Shown here one piece after another: positions 1 to 7,411 of a stretch of 19,749 nt of DNA. The notes beneath the pieces are model-generated. The model saw only the letters and a program-made list of their open reading frames with translations. It was not told the origin of the DNA and searched no databases. The stretch comes from Parvibaculum sp036499025. Lineage in GTDB: Bacteria; Pseudomonadota; Alphaproteobacteria; Parvibaculales; Parvibaculaceae. Each line of letters opens with the position of its first letter. The stretch's first letter is position 1. The translations under genes were made by a program, and so were the position numbers. The stretch covers positions 1 to 19,749 of the forward strand of contig DASYEM010000001.1 in assembly GCA_036499025.1 (NCBI GenBank), in the 5' to 3' direction.

Positions 1-504
1 CCAGCCGCGCGGCGCAAGCGGCGCATCGCGCGCCTCGTCGCGGTCGCGCAGGACGTTGGATTTCATCGCGCCCTTGATCTTCGCGCCCGCATCGACCTCG
101 GCGGGGAGCGTCGCGTAATAATGCACGTCGCCGCCGATGCGCGCATCGGGACCGAAGGCGAGATGGACGCCGTAGAAGCTGACATCGCCTTTGACCTCAC
201 CGTTGATGAGCGCGTCTTGCGACCGGATGGCGAGACCGCCGCCGATCTTGCCCTCGACGGCGACACGGCGCGCCGCGATCCAGACATCGCGCTTGACCTC
301 CGTGTCGTCGGAAACGGAAACGGTTTCGCCCGTCGCGGTGAGCGAGCCGTCGATCTTGCGGTCGATAGTGAAGTCGCGGCCCGCGAGATAGAGCGTGTCC
401 CCCGCCTGCCATTCGACGGCCCCATCGGCGGGCGCGGCATGAGCGGCGGCGAGGCCGAACATGAGAGCGATCACAGCAAATAACGCAGAAAATCCGTGGC
501 GCAT
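1..504 (-). CDS. Exported bactofilin-like repeat protein, C-terminus beyond window
   Basis: An open frame of 168 codons runs from an ATG at 504 off the left edge without a stop. A strong Shine-Dalgarno (GGAGGAGG) lies four bases before the ATG. Residues 1-24 look like a signal peptide: a basic start, a hydrophobic core (ALFAVIALMFGLAAA) and a plausible Ala-x-Ala cleavage site near residue 23. The mature part has short, regularly spaced hydrophobic strands with glycine turns (for example KIGGGLAIRS, GEVKGDVSFYG, ARIGGDVHYYA, AKIKGAM), as in the right-handed beta-helix of bactofilins and polymer-forming cytoskeletal proteins. Classical bactofilins are cytoplasmic, so the signal peptide suggests an envelope or periplasmic relative. 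A TTGACA sits at 551-556 on the coding strand but I see no matching -10. The family call rests on repeat pattern only; the missing C-terminus could change it. Confidence 0.6.
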   Translation of the reverse strand, partial: MRHGFSALFAVIALMFGLAAAHAAPADGAVEWQAGDTLYLAGRDFTIDRKIDGSLTATGETVSVSDDTEVKRDVWIAARRVAVEGKIGGGLAIRSQDALINGEVKGDVSFYGVHLAFGPDARIGGDVHYYATLPAEVDAGAKIKGAMKSNVLRDRDEARDAPLAPRGW

Positions 505-578
505 ATGGCCTCCTCCATCTCGGCATAAAGCTGGTGCGAGTTGGGGGAGGTGTCAATGGAGCGGAATGGTTTCTATCG

Positions 579-604
579 CCCCTCTCCCTCTGGGAGAGGG
601 AGGG
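579..604. repeat. Short palindromic intergenic repeat (CCCTCTCCC/GGGAGAGGG)
   Basis: CCCTCTCCC (580-588), the loop TCT, then GGGAGAGGG (592-600) form a perfect 9-bp hairpin at the downstream edge of the hydrolase remnant. The same arm sequence recurs at 871-891 and, less one base, at 917-935. There is no T-run, so it looks like a dispersed palindromic repeat rather than a terminator. Confidence 0.7.
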
Positions 605-831
605 AATTCGCAATCGGGAATGAGCTTCGCCGTGCGTTCCGCCGTCAGGCCGATGGGGGCCGACGCATCCGCCGTGCCGTGGATCGGCAGCATCGGCGCG
701 GCGATCTCCGTCAGCTCGGCGCGAAAGTCGTTTCGACAACTGCCTTGTTGCAATCGAGGGCGGCCTTGAGCGCCGTGCGATGCATCGTCTTCGCGAAGGT
801 GCGCGGGTCGATTACGTGGGAGGTAGGGGAA
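603..831 (-). pseudogene. Frameshifted remnant of an alpha/beta hydrolase (haloperoxidase-like)
   Basis: Two minus-strand frames join into the C-terminal part of an alpha/beta hydrolase. From about 831 to 731 one frame reads VIDPRTFAKTMHRTALKAAL then DCNKAVVET. From about 729 to 604 the next frame reads DFRAELTEIAAPMLPIHGTA, DASAPIGLTAERTAKLIPDC and EF. Haloperoxidase-like hydrolases have ET-DFR-EL followed by P-L-IHGD-D-SAPI and a T-R-TA-LIP segment, so the break is a single-base frameshift near 730. The aspartate after IHG in typical members is the acidic residue of the catalytic triad region; here the motif is HGTADASAP. The nucleophile elbow, the lid and the histidine end are missing. Both edges run into hairpin repeats (579-604 and 836-891). 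It cannot encode a working enzyme. Confidence 0.7.
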
Positions 832-835
832 AGGA

Positions 836-891
836 CCCTCACCCTCCCACGCCTTCGGCGCGGGTCCCTCCCTCTCCCGGAGGGAGAGGGG
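836..891. repeat. Two-armed palindromic repeat upstream of the hydrolase remnant
   Basis: The block starts CCCTCACCCTCCCACGCC, has a small GC hairpin around TTCG (853-856), then CCCTCTCCCGGAGGGAGAGG (871-890). The composite layout of a CCCTCACCC half, a variable central hairpin and a CTCTCCC/GGGAGAG hairpin resembles dispersed repeats I know from Rhizobiales genomes. It abuts the broken edge of the pseudogene. Confidence 0.65.
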
Positions 892-916
892 ATTAAAGGC
901 GCTCTTACTTTCTAGT

Positions 917-948
917 CCTCTCCCTTTGGGAGAGGGTTGGGTGAGGGC
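917..948. repeat. Palindromic repeat just past the pccA stop
   Basis: CCTCTCCC (917-924), loop TTT, GGGAGAGG (928-935), then TTGGGTGAGGG form a hairpin with the conserved tail of the same family as 836-891 in opposite orientation. It begins five bases after the pccA stop codon. With no T-run, its role as transcript end or 3' stabiliser for pccBA is inference only. Confidence 0.65.
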
Positions 949-952
949 CTTC

Positions 953-2971
953 TTACGCCGTGAATTCCATGATGACCGCGTCGACGGCGAGGCTGTCGCC
1001 CGCCTTCGCTTCGATCTTGGCGACGGTGCAGTCTTTCTCGGCGCGGAGGATGTTTTCCATCTTCATCGCTTCGACGACGGCGAGCGTGTCGCCCATCTTC
1101 ACCTCTTGCCCCACTTCGACGGCGATCGACTTGACGAGGCCGGGCATCGGGCAGAGCAGGAATTTCGACGTGTCGGCGGCGACCTTCTCGGGCATCAGCA
1201 GCGCGAGACGATGGGCGAGCGGCGTGCGCACCACGGCGGCGACGCTGGCACCGCGATAGCCGAGCTGATAGCCCTGCTTGGCGCGGTCGAGCTGCACGAC
1301 GATGGGCTGGCCGTCGACCTTGCCGGTGAAGACCGACTGTCCCGGCGTCCAATCGCTGGTGACGAGGTGTTCGGCGAGCTTGCCGCCCTTCTCGTCGAGG
1401 AAGGTGACTTCAACGCCCGCCGCGATGGTTTCCGACGTGACGCGCTGCGACCAGTCGCCGATGGAGACGATCCATTCGGACGGGAGCTTGCGCGGACGGT
1501 TGGACAACTGGCCGGTGACGAGGACGGCGCGGTCGGCATGAAGCTTGTTCATGAAGACGGCGACGGCGCCGAGCTTCGCCATGCGCTGTTCGCTGAGTTC
1601 GACGCCGTGGAAGCCTTCCGGGAATTCCTCGGCGATGAAACCCGTCGTGATATTGCCCGAACGCCAGCGCGGATGCTCCATGATGGCGGCGAGGAACGGA
1701 ATGTTGTGGCGGATGCCTTCGATGCGGAAGCTGTCGAGCGCCACCGACATATGCTCGATGGCCGAAGCGCGGTCCGGGCCATGCGTGCAGAGCTTGGCGA
1801 TCATCGGATCGTAATAAATCGAGATTTCGCCGCCTTCATAGACGCCCGTGTCGTTGCGGATCGTCAGGCCCTTCTCGGTGCCTTCAGCCGGCGGCTGATA
1901 GCGCACGAGACGGCCGGTCGAAGGCAGATTGTTGCGATAGGGGTCTTCGGCATAGATGCGGCTTTCGATGGCCCAGCCCTTGATCTTCACGTCGGATTGC
2001 TTGATCGAGAGCTTTTCGCCGTAAGCGACGCGGATCATCTGCTCGACAAGGTCGATGCCGGTGATGAGCTCGGTCACCGGATGCTCGACCTGAAGGCGCG
2101 TGTTCATTTCAAGGAAGTAGAAATTGCGGTCCTTGTCGACGATGAATTCGACCGTACCCGCGCTTTCGTAATCGACGGCCTTGGCGAGCGCCACGGCCTG
2201 CTCGCCCATCGCCTTGCGGGTCGCCTCGTCAAGGAACGGAGACGGCGCTTCTTCGATGACCTTCTGGTTGCGGCGCTGAATGGAGCATTCGCGCTCGACC
2301 ACGTAAATCGCATTGCCGTGCTTGTCGCCCAGCACCTGAATTTCGATGTGGCGCGGTTGCGTCACGAATTTCTCGATGAAGATGCGGTCGTCGCCGAAGC
2401 TCGACTTGGCTTCCGACTTCGAGGAATTAAAGCCGTCGGCAACTTCCGCTTCGGACCACGCGATGCGCATGCCCTTGCCGCCGCCGCCTGCGGACGCCTT
2501 GATCATGACCGGATAGCCGATCTCGCCCGCAACGCGGATCGCGTCGGCGGCATCTTTGATCACGCTCAAATCGCCCGGCACGGTATTGACCTTGGCGGCC
2601 TTGGCGAATTTCTTCGACTCGATCTTGTCGCCCATCACCTGGACGGCCTTGATGTTCGGGCCGATGAAGGCGATGCCGTTATCGGCCAGCGCCTGCGCGA
2701 ACTTCGCGTTCTCCGACAAAAAGCCGTAACCCGGATGCACGGCTTCGGCGCCGGTTTCCTTGCAGGCGGCGATGATCTTGTCGATGACGAGATAACTCTC
2801 GGACGCCGGCGCATTGCCGATGGCGACGGCTTCGTCCGCCATCTCGACATGCAGCGCGTCCTTGTCGGCGCTCGAATAGACGGCGACCGTCTTGATGCCC
2901 ATCTTGCGCGCCGTCTTGATGACGCGGCAGGCGATTTCGCCCCGGTTGGCGATCAGCATTTTCTTGAACAT
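953..2971 (-). CDS. pccA: Propionyl-CoA carboxylase, biotin-carrying alpha subunit
   Basis: This 672-residue subunit uses ATP and bicarbonate to carboxylate biotin, then presents carboxybiotin to PccB, which makes (S)-methylmalonyl-CoA from propionyl-CoA. It is cytosolic. The biotin carboxylase domain fills roughly residues 1-450: an ANRGEIACR start (8-16), the ATP-grasp glycine loop AGGGGKGM (161-168) and the active-site strand EMNTRLQVEHP (288-298). A middle region of about 150 residues corresponds to the BT domain, which contacts the beta subunit in propionyl- and methylcrotonyl-type enzymes. The C-terminal biotinyl domain carries EAMKM, with the biotinylated lysine at 637. The EGGEISIYYDPMIAKL stretch and pairing with pccB favour propionyl- over acetyl-CoA carboxylase. 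The ATG at 2971 matches the family start, but no clear Shine-Dalgarno precedes it and the upstream gap is a large palindrome. Confidence 0.95.
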   Translation of the reverse strand: MFKKMLIANRGEIACRVIKTARKMGIKTVAVYSSADKDALHVEMADEAVAIGNAPASESYLVIDKIIAACKETGAEAVHPGYGFLSENAKFAQALADNGIAFIGPNIKAVQVMGDKIESKKFAKAAKVNTVPGDLSVIKDAADAIRVAGEIGYPVMIKASAGGGGKGMRIAWSEAEVADGFNSSKSEAKSSFGDDRIFIEKFVTQPRHIEIQVLGDKHGNAIYVVERECSIQRRNQKVIEEAPSPFLDEATRKAMGEQAVALAKAVDYESAGTVEFIVDKDRNFYFLEMNTRLQVEHPVTELITGIDLVEQMIRVAYGEKLSIKQSDVKIKGWAIESRIYAEDPYRNNLPSTGRLVRYQPPAEGTEKGLTIRNDTGVYEGGEISIYYDPMIAKLCTHGPDRASAIEHMSVALDSFRIEGIRHNIPFLAAIMEHPRWRSGNITTGFIAEEFPEGFHGVELSEQRMAKLGAVAVFMNKLHADRAVLVTGQLSNRPRKLPSEWIVSIGDWSQRVTSETIAAGVEVTFLDEKGGKLAEHLVTSDWTPGQSVFTGKVDGQPIVVQLDRAKQGYQLGYRGASVAAVVRTPLAHRLALLMPEKVAADTSKFLLCPMPGLVKSIAVEVGQEVKMGDTLAVVEAMKMENILRAEKDCTVAKIEAKAGDSLAVDAVIMEFTA

Positions 2972-3009
2972 CAGGCAGTGCCCCGTGCAACGAAATCGGA
3001 AAAGAGCCC

Positions 3010-3119
3010 CTCCCCCTTGTGGGGAGGGGTTGGGGTGGGGGTTTGCTTAAGAGAAGAGTCTTGCGAAGAGACCCCCCACCCGATCCGCTGCGCGGATCGA
3101 CCTCCCCACAAGGGGGAGG
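3010..3119. repeat. Nested 110-bp palindrome between pccB and pccA
   Basis: The outer arms CCTCCCCCTTGTGGGGAGG (3010-3028) and CCTCCCCACAAGGGGGAGG (3101-3119) are exact reverse complements over 19 bp. Each arm can also fold on itself. Inside lies a second hairpin, GATCCGC-TGC-GCGGATC (3082-3098), next to G-run and C-run tracts (3029-3042 and 3071-3081). This is a composite palindromic element of a kind widespread in alphaproteobacteria. It sits entirely in the 186-base gap between the pccB stop and the pccA start, so a pccBA transcript would carry it as a long hairpin. Confidence 0.85.
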
Positions 3120-3157
3120 TGAAGCAAAAGTATGCGTCGATAACGCTCATCACTTGA

Positions 3158-4693
3158 TCAAAGCGGAATGTTGTCGTGCTTCTTCCACGGGTTCTCGACA
3201 TCCTTGTTGGCAAGGAGAGCGAGCGCCCGCGCGATGCGGGCCCGCGTGGAATGCGGCATGATGACTTCGTCGATATAGCCGCGCTCGGCGGCGACGAAAG
3301 GATTGAGGAAGCGGTCTTCATAGGTCTTGGTATGCGCCGCGATCTTGCCCGCATCGCCGATGTCGGCGCGATGAATGATCTCGACCGCGCCCTTGGCGCC
3401 CATGACCGCGATTTCGGCGGTGGGCCAGGCGTAGTTGAGATCGCCGCGAATGTGCTTCGACGCCATCACGTCATAAGCGCCGCCATAGGCCTTGCGCGTG
3501 ATGATGGTGATTTTCGGCACCGTCGCTTCCGTATAGGCAAAGAGCAGCTTCGCGCCGTGTTTGATGAGACCGCCATATTCCTGCGCCGTTCCGGGCAGGA
3601 AGCCCGGCACATCCACGAAAGTGACGATCGGAATGTTGAAGCAATCGCAGAAGCGGACGAAGCGCGCGGCCTTACGGCTGGCGTCGCTGTCGAGCACGCC
3701 CGCGAGAACCATCGGCTGATTGGCGACGACGCCGACGGTGCGACCTTCGATGCGCGCGAAACCGACGATGATGTTCTTGGCGAAGCTTTCCTGAATCTCG
3801 AAGAAGTCGCCCTCGTCCACCGACTTCAGGATCAGCTCCTTCATGTCGTAGGGCATGTTCGGGTTCTCCGGGATCAGCGTGTCCAGCGACTTCTCGATGC
3901 GGCGCGGATCGTCGAAATAGGGACGCTCCGGCACGTCGTCCTTGTTGGAGGATGGCAGGAAATCGATGAAGCGGCGGATCTGCGTCATGGTGATGACGTC
4001 ATTGTCCCACGCACCGTCGGCAACCGAGGATTTCGTCGTGTGGATCGACGCACCGCCGAGCTGTTCGGACGTGACGGTTTCGTTCGTCACCGTCTTCACG
4101 ACATCGGGGCCGGTCACGAACATGTAGGAGGTGTCGCGGACCATGAAGATGAAATCGGTCATGGCGGGCGAGTAGACGTCGCCGCCGGCGCAGGGCCCCA
4201 TGATGACGGAAATCTGCGGGATGACGCCCGAGGCCAGAACATTCCGTGTAAAGACTTCGCCATAGCCGCCGAGCGCATCGACGCCTTCCTGAATGCGCGC
4301 GCCGCCCGCATCGAAGAGGCCGATGATCGGTGCGCCGTTGCGCATCGCCATGTCCTGAATCTTCGTCATCTTCTTCGCATGCGCCTTGGAGAGCGAGCCG
4401 CCGAAGACGGTGAAATCTTTCACGAAGAGATAGACCGGGCGGCCATTGACCGTGCCCCAGCCGGTGACGACGCCGTCGCCGGGGATCTTCTGCTTTTCCA
4501 TGCCGAAGTCGTGGCAATCATGCTCGACGAACATGTCGAACTCCTCGAAGGAACCCTCGTCCAGCAAAAGCTCGATGCGCTCGCGCGCCGTGAGCTTGCC
4601 GCGCGCGTGTTGCGCGTCGATGCGTTTCTGTCCACCGCCGAGCCGGGCGACCTGACGGCGCTCCTCAAGCTGGCGAATAATTTCTTTCGACAT
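3158..4693 (-). CDS. pccB: Propionyl-CoA carboxylase, carboxyltransferase beta subunit
   Basis: This 511-residue subunit transfers the carboxyl group from carboxybiotin on PccA to propionyl-CoA, feeding the methylmalonyl-CoA route used for propionate, odd-chain fatty acids and branched amino acids. It has the two crotonase-like halves of acyl-CoA carboxyltransferases. The N-terminal half has FGGSLSKAHAKK, the GLFDAGGARIQEGV loop and the MGPCAGGDVYSPA oxyanion-type loop. The C-terminal half has VDVPGFLPGTAQEYGGLI and RKAYGGAYDVM, with Asp at 408 where propionyl-type enzymes commonly have aspartate. Length is usual for the family. The ATG at 4693 has a GGGGG-rich ribosome site about five bases upstream. 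The gene precedes pccA, with a hairpin repeat between them, and probably has its own promoter in the 157-base gap after the ATP12 gene. Confidence 0.95.
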   Translation of the reverse strand: MSKEIIRQLEERRQVARLGGGQKRIDAQHARGKLTARERIELLLDEGSFEEFDMFVEHDCHDFGMEKQKIPGDGVVTGWGTVNGRPVYLFVKDFTVFGGSLSKAHAKKMTKIQDMAMRNGAPIIGLFDAGGARIQEGVDALGGYGEVFTRNVLASGVIPQISVIMGPCAGGDVYSPAMTDFIFMVRDTSYMFVTGPDVVKTVTNETVTSEQLGGASIHTTKSSVADGAWDNDVITMTQIRRFIDFLPSSNKDDVPERPYFDDPRRIEKSLDTLIPENPNMPYDMKELILKSVDEGDFFEIQESFAKNIIVGFARIEGRTVGVVANQPMVLAGVLDSDASRKAARFVRFCDCFNIPIVTFVDVPGFLPGTAQEYGGLIKHGAKLLFAYTEATVPKITIITRKAYGGAYDVMASKHIRGDLNYAWPTAEIAVMGAKGAVEIIHRADIGDAGKIAAHTKTYEDRFLNPFVAAERGYIDEVIMPHSTRARIARALALLANKDVENPWKKHDNIPL

Positions 4694-4780
4694 TCTGCCC
4701 CCAGAAACTCATCAGGCGCCGCGAACGCGGCCGGGATGTGCGATTGTAAAGACTATCGCAAACAGGTGTTCACGGCGCAC

Positions 4781-4810
4781 TGAATAGCACCGAAAATCCT
4801 CAATTGCCAA
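4781..4810 (-). promoter_or_regulatory. Candidate promoter for pccB-pccA
   Basis: On the minus strand TTGGCA (4810-4805) is followed after 18 bases by TATTCA (4786-4781), about 90 bases before the pccB start. This is a moderate sigma-70-type match in the largest non-repeat gap of the housekeeping block. It is a visual match only and may be chance. Confidence 0.35.
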
Positions 4811-4850
4811 TGGCTTAGCGCCCCTGGAAAGGACGGGTTTTGACGTAGCG

Positions 4851-5639
4851 TCAGGCAAGAAGTTCGAGGAAGCGGGCTGTATCGTCAAGCTCGGCCTGAC
4901 GCAATTTGAGCCGCGCGGCCTCGTCTTCATCCTCGCCGCTGAGATAGGCCTGCCAGGCCTCGTCGACATGGGCGGCGTCGAAAGCCTGCAAGGCGGTCAG
5001 GCGGCGGCGCAGCAGCGCGAGGCCGATGACGGCCGAACCGGTAAGCGTGACCGCATTATGGAGCGCGGCGAGCTCGAAGGCGGAGGCTTCCGAGACGGCC
5101 TTGCGGATGGCGGCGAGCGCCGCCTCGTCCTGCGGCACATGAATGAGGCCCGGCGTCACACGAAGCGACGCGCCCAGCACGTCTTCGGCCCAGACGACCA
5201 GCGGGGCCCAATGCGCGGCCTGCCGCTGGGCAAGGCCGATGGGACTATCCGCCATATAGCAAACGAGATCGCTGCCCGCGAAAGCGATAATCTCATCGGT
5301 CACGGCATCGCGGCGCGGGGCCACGCGATCGATGGCGGTGTTTGCGACCTTGGTGAGCCACATGCTGCGCGGATCGATGCGCTCGCCCTGCCCGTTCCAT
5401 TCCGCCGCCATCGCTTGCGCAAGCTTGAGCGTCGGCACGGCGAGCGGCGAACGCGCGGGCGTCTTCACACCCTTGCCGTCGAGGAGCACGGTGAAGCCGT
5501 CGCCCAGCGGCGCGGCGGTCGCTTCCTTGTAGAAACGCTTCGGCAGGTTGCGGAAGGGATTTCCCGGATGCGAGGGCTGCTCGTCCAGCGCGCGGTTGCG
5601 GCCTAACCCCAAATCGAAAATGGAACCGTCGTCACTCAT
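4851..5639 (-). CDS. ATP12-family F1-ATPase assembly chaperone
   Basis: The 262-residue product matches the Atp12 family, whose mitochondrial member binds the F1 alpha subunit before assembly of the alpha3-beta3 ring; the bacterial members are essentially alphaproteobacterial. Visible hallmarks are RFYKEATAAPLGDGFTVLLD (35-54), DGKGVKTPARSPLAVP, the RIDPRSMWLTKVANTAID block, FAGSDLVCYMA, and the WAPLVVWAEDVLG and TPGLIHVPQ stretch. There is no signal peptide, consistent with a cytosolic chaperone. The ATG at 5639 lies 11 bases after the asmA-like stop, so the two are probably co-transcribed; the ribosome site is weak. The bacterial role in ATP synthase assembly is inferred from the yeast and human proteins. 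Confidence 0.9.
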   Translation of the reverse strand: MSDDGSIFDLGLGRNRALDEQPSHPGNPFRNLPKRFYKEATAAPLGDGFTVLLDGKGVKTPARSPLAVPTLKLAQAMAAEWNGQGERIDPRSMWLTKVANTAIDRVAPRRDAVTDEIIAFAGSDLVCYMADSPIGLAQRQAAHWAPLVVWAEDVLGASLRVTPGLIHVPQDEAALAAIRKAVSEASAFELAALHNAVTLTGSAVIGLALLRRRLTALQAFDAAHVDEAWQAYLSGEDEDEAARLKLRQAELDDTARFLELLA

Positions 5640-5650
5640 GGTGCTGAACT

Positions 5651-7411
5651 CTATTTGCCGAACAAACCGCCGAGACCTTTGGTGACGCCGCCAAGCGCGC
5701 CGCCGACGCCGTTGACGACGCCTTCGCCCGCGCCCTTCACGCTGCCGACGACGCCGGTATTTTCCGACGCCTTGGCGGCGAGGCTGGCACAGCCGCCTGT
5801 GCCGGAACCGGAATTCCCGGTGCTCATCAATGGCAGCAGCGCGCCGACGCCGCCGGTGAGCGCGATGCCGCCTGCCGCCGTGGCAAGACCAATGGCCGCG
5901 CCCTCGCGGTCGATACCCGCCGATGGCCCGTTGAGCGGCCCGGAAACCCGGATCGGGAAAGCCAGACTGGCGAGACTGGCATTCTTGGGCTTCGGCTTCA
6001 GCACCAGATCAAGTTGTTCCGTACCGAGATTGACCGTGCCCGATCCCGTCGTGATGAGGCTGTCCGTCTCGACGGCCAACGCTTTCGAGGTGCCGACGCC
6101 GCCCTGAAAGTCGAAACGGCTGAGCGCGCAGGTGAGCTTTGCCGTATTGCCGCTGTCGCCGCTTGGAATGACGGCCTTGGCGAGATCGTTGGAGACGATG
6201 GCGAACATCTTCGAATTCACCGTGCCTTGCCCGACCGCGATATTGGTCTGGCCCGCAGCGCTCGCCGCAATCGCATGAAGCGAGCCGCCGCGACCCGAAA
6301 GTCTGGCAGCGATGTCGGCCTTGGCGGCAAGAAGATCGGTGACGTCGAGATCGGCGAAGAGCTTGCCGATATCAAGCGCCGAGGCACGCAGATCGAGGCC
6401 GAGGCTGCGCGAGCCGCCATTGCCGGTGATGCCGAGATTGATCGTCGAACCGCGATAGGTGGCGCTGGCGGGCACATTAAGCGCGCCGCCTTGCAGCTTG
6501 ATCGGCAGTTTGACGTTGGTGAGCGTGACCTTGCCATAGGTGAGCGTGCCGACGCTGAGCGTGAGATCGGCATTGGCGGCATTGAGCTGATCGAGCGGCA
6601 GAGGATCGCGGCTGAAGATCGGCCCGCCCTTCTTGTCGCCGCCGCCGGAAGCCAGCGGCGTCAGATCGAACTTGTCGTTGGACAACGCGCCCTTGATCGT
6701 CGGCGTACCTGCGAGATTGACGGAGATGTCGCCCTTGACGCTCGTGCCCGCAACGGTGATGGACGCGTTACTGAAGGAAATATCGTCGCCGCTCTGCGCA
6801 ACGTCGGCATCGAAAGCGATGACGGTGCCGTTGACGTCGCCCGCGACGATCGCGTGGATACCCTTGCTCTGCGGCTCGATGGAGACCTTCTTGAAAGCGG
6901 CTTTCGTCACCTTCTGCGTATTGCCGTCGCGATAGGAAATCTTGAGATCGCTTATCGTGACTTCAGGTACCCCGGCCAGCGCCGGGCCTCCGCCCTTTTT
7001 CGCAGGCTCATTCGTCGCGGGCGCGGTGGTGCCGAATTCCCAGTTGCCTTTGCCGCCCTTGTCGGTCTCGACATAAATGTCGGCGCCGTTCAGCTCGACG
7101 GATTTCAGCGCCACCTTGCCTGACAGCAGCGGGATCACATCGAGTTTGATGGCGAGCTTGTCCGCCGTCATCATGTCGGAACGCGAGCCCCATGTGGCGT
7201 TGGAGAAGCGCACCTTCTCGGCGACAAGCGACGGGGTCAGCGAGATGCCGATATGAAGCGGGCCTTCGATCTTCAGTACACGCCCTGTCGCCTTCTGCGC
7301 GGCGGCTTCGATCTGCGGCGCGAAACGCCCGAGATCGACAAAGCTCAATGCGACGATGCCGCCGCCGATAAGGATGACCAGGATAAGCAGCAGACGACCA
7401 AGGGCTCTCAT
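5651..7411 (-). CDS. AsmA-family inner-membrane-anchored envelope protein
   Basis: From the ATG at 7411 the product is 586 residues. A single N-terminal membrane segment (about 4-24, LGRLLLILVILIGGGIVALSF) anchors a large periplasmic part. The start of the AsmA domain is clear (VDLGRFAPQIEAAAQKATG, then LKIEGPLHIGISLTPSLVAE). Repeating beta-strand segments follow, and a C-terminal AsmA-type block holds LDLVLKPKPKN and FPIRVSGPLNGPSAGID. The last 50 residues or so are glycine-rich (for example GVGGALGGVTKGLGGLFGK). AsmA-like proteins are thought to bridge the periplasm and carry lipids or affect outer-membrane assembly; the substrate here is unknown. ATG is preferred over the in-frame TTG at 7441 because it overlaps the HAD stop as ATGA and has GGGAGAG nine bases upstream. 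The translational coupling to the HAD gene is inference. Confidence 0.85.
   Translation of the reverse strand: MRALGRLLLILVILIGGGIVALSFVDLGRFAPQIEAAAQKATGRVLKIEGPLHIGISLTPSLVAEKVRFSNATWGSRSDMMTADKLAIKLDVIPLLSGKVALKSVELNGADIYVETDKGGKGNWEFGTTAPATNEPAKKGGGPALAGVPEVTISDLKISYRDGNTQKVTKAAFKKVSIEPQSKGIHAIVAGDVNGTVIAFDADVAQSGDDISFSNASITVAGTSVKGDISVNLAGTPTIKGALSNDKFDLTPLASGGGDKKGGPIFSRDPLPLDQLNAANADLTLSVGTLTYGKVTLTNVKLPIKLQGGALNVPASATYRGSTINLGITGNGGSRSLGLDLRASALDIGKLFADLDVTDLLAAKADIAARLSGRGGSLHAIAASAAGQTNIAVGQGTVNSKMFAIVSNDLAKAVIPSGDSGNTAKLTCALSRFDFQGGVGTSKALAVETDSLITTGSGTVNLGTEQLDLVLKPKPKNASLASLAFPIRVSGPLNGPSAGIDREGAAIGLATAAGGIALTGGVGALLPLMSTGNSGSGTGGCASLAAKASENTGVVGSVKGAGEGVVNGVGGALGGVTKGLGGLFGK

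Noticed and set aside
917..935. Hairpin after pccA as a rho-independent terminator
   Set aside because: It lacks a T-run and belongs to a dispersed repeat family, so a terminator call is not supported.
579..948. Spaced similar repeats that could suggest a CRISPR array
   Set aside because: There are only three dissimilar hairpin units with irregular spacing and no cas gene.
926..3157. A 743-codon plus-strand open frame opposite pccA
   Set aside because: It is antisense to a clear PccA, has an Asp/Arg/His/Leu-heavy composition typical of GC-rich shadow frames, and shows no family motif.
3176..4783. A 535-codon plus-strand open frame opposite pccB
   Set aside because: It mirrors the pccB codon pattern, has no ribosome site and no recognisable domain.
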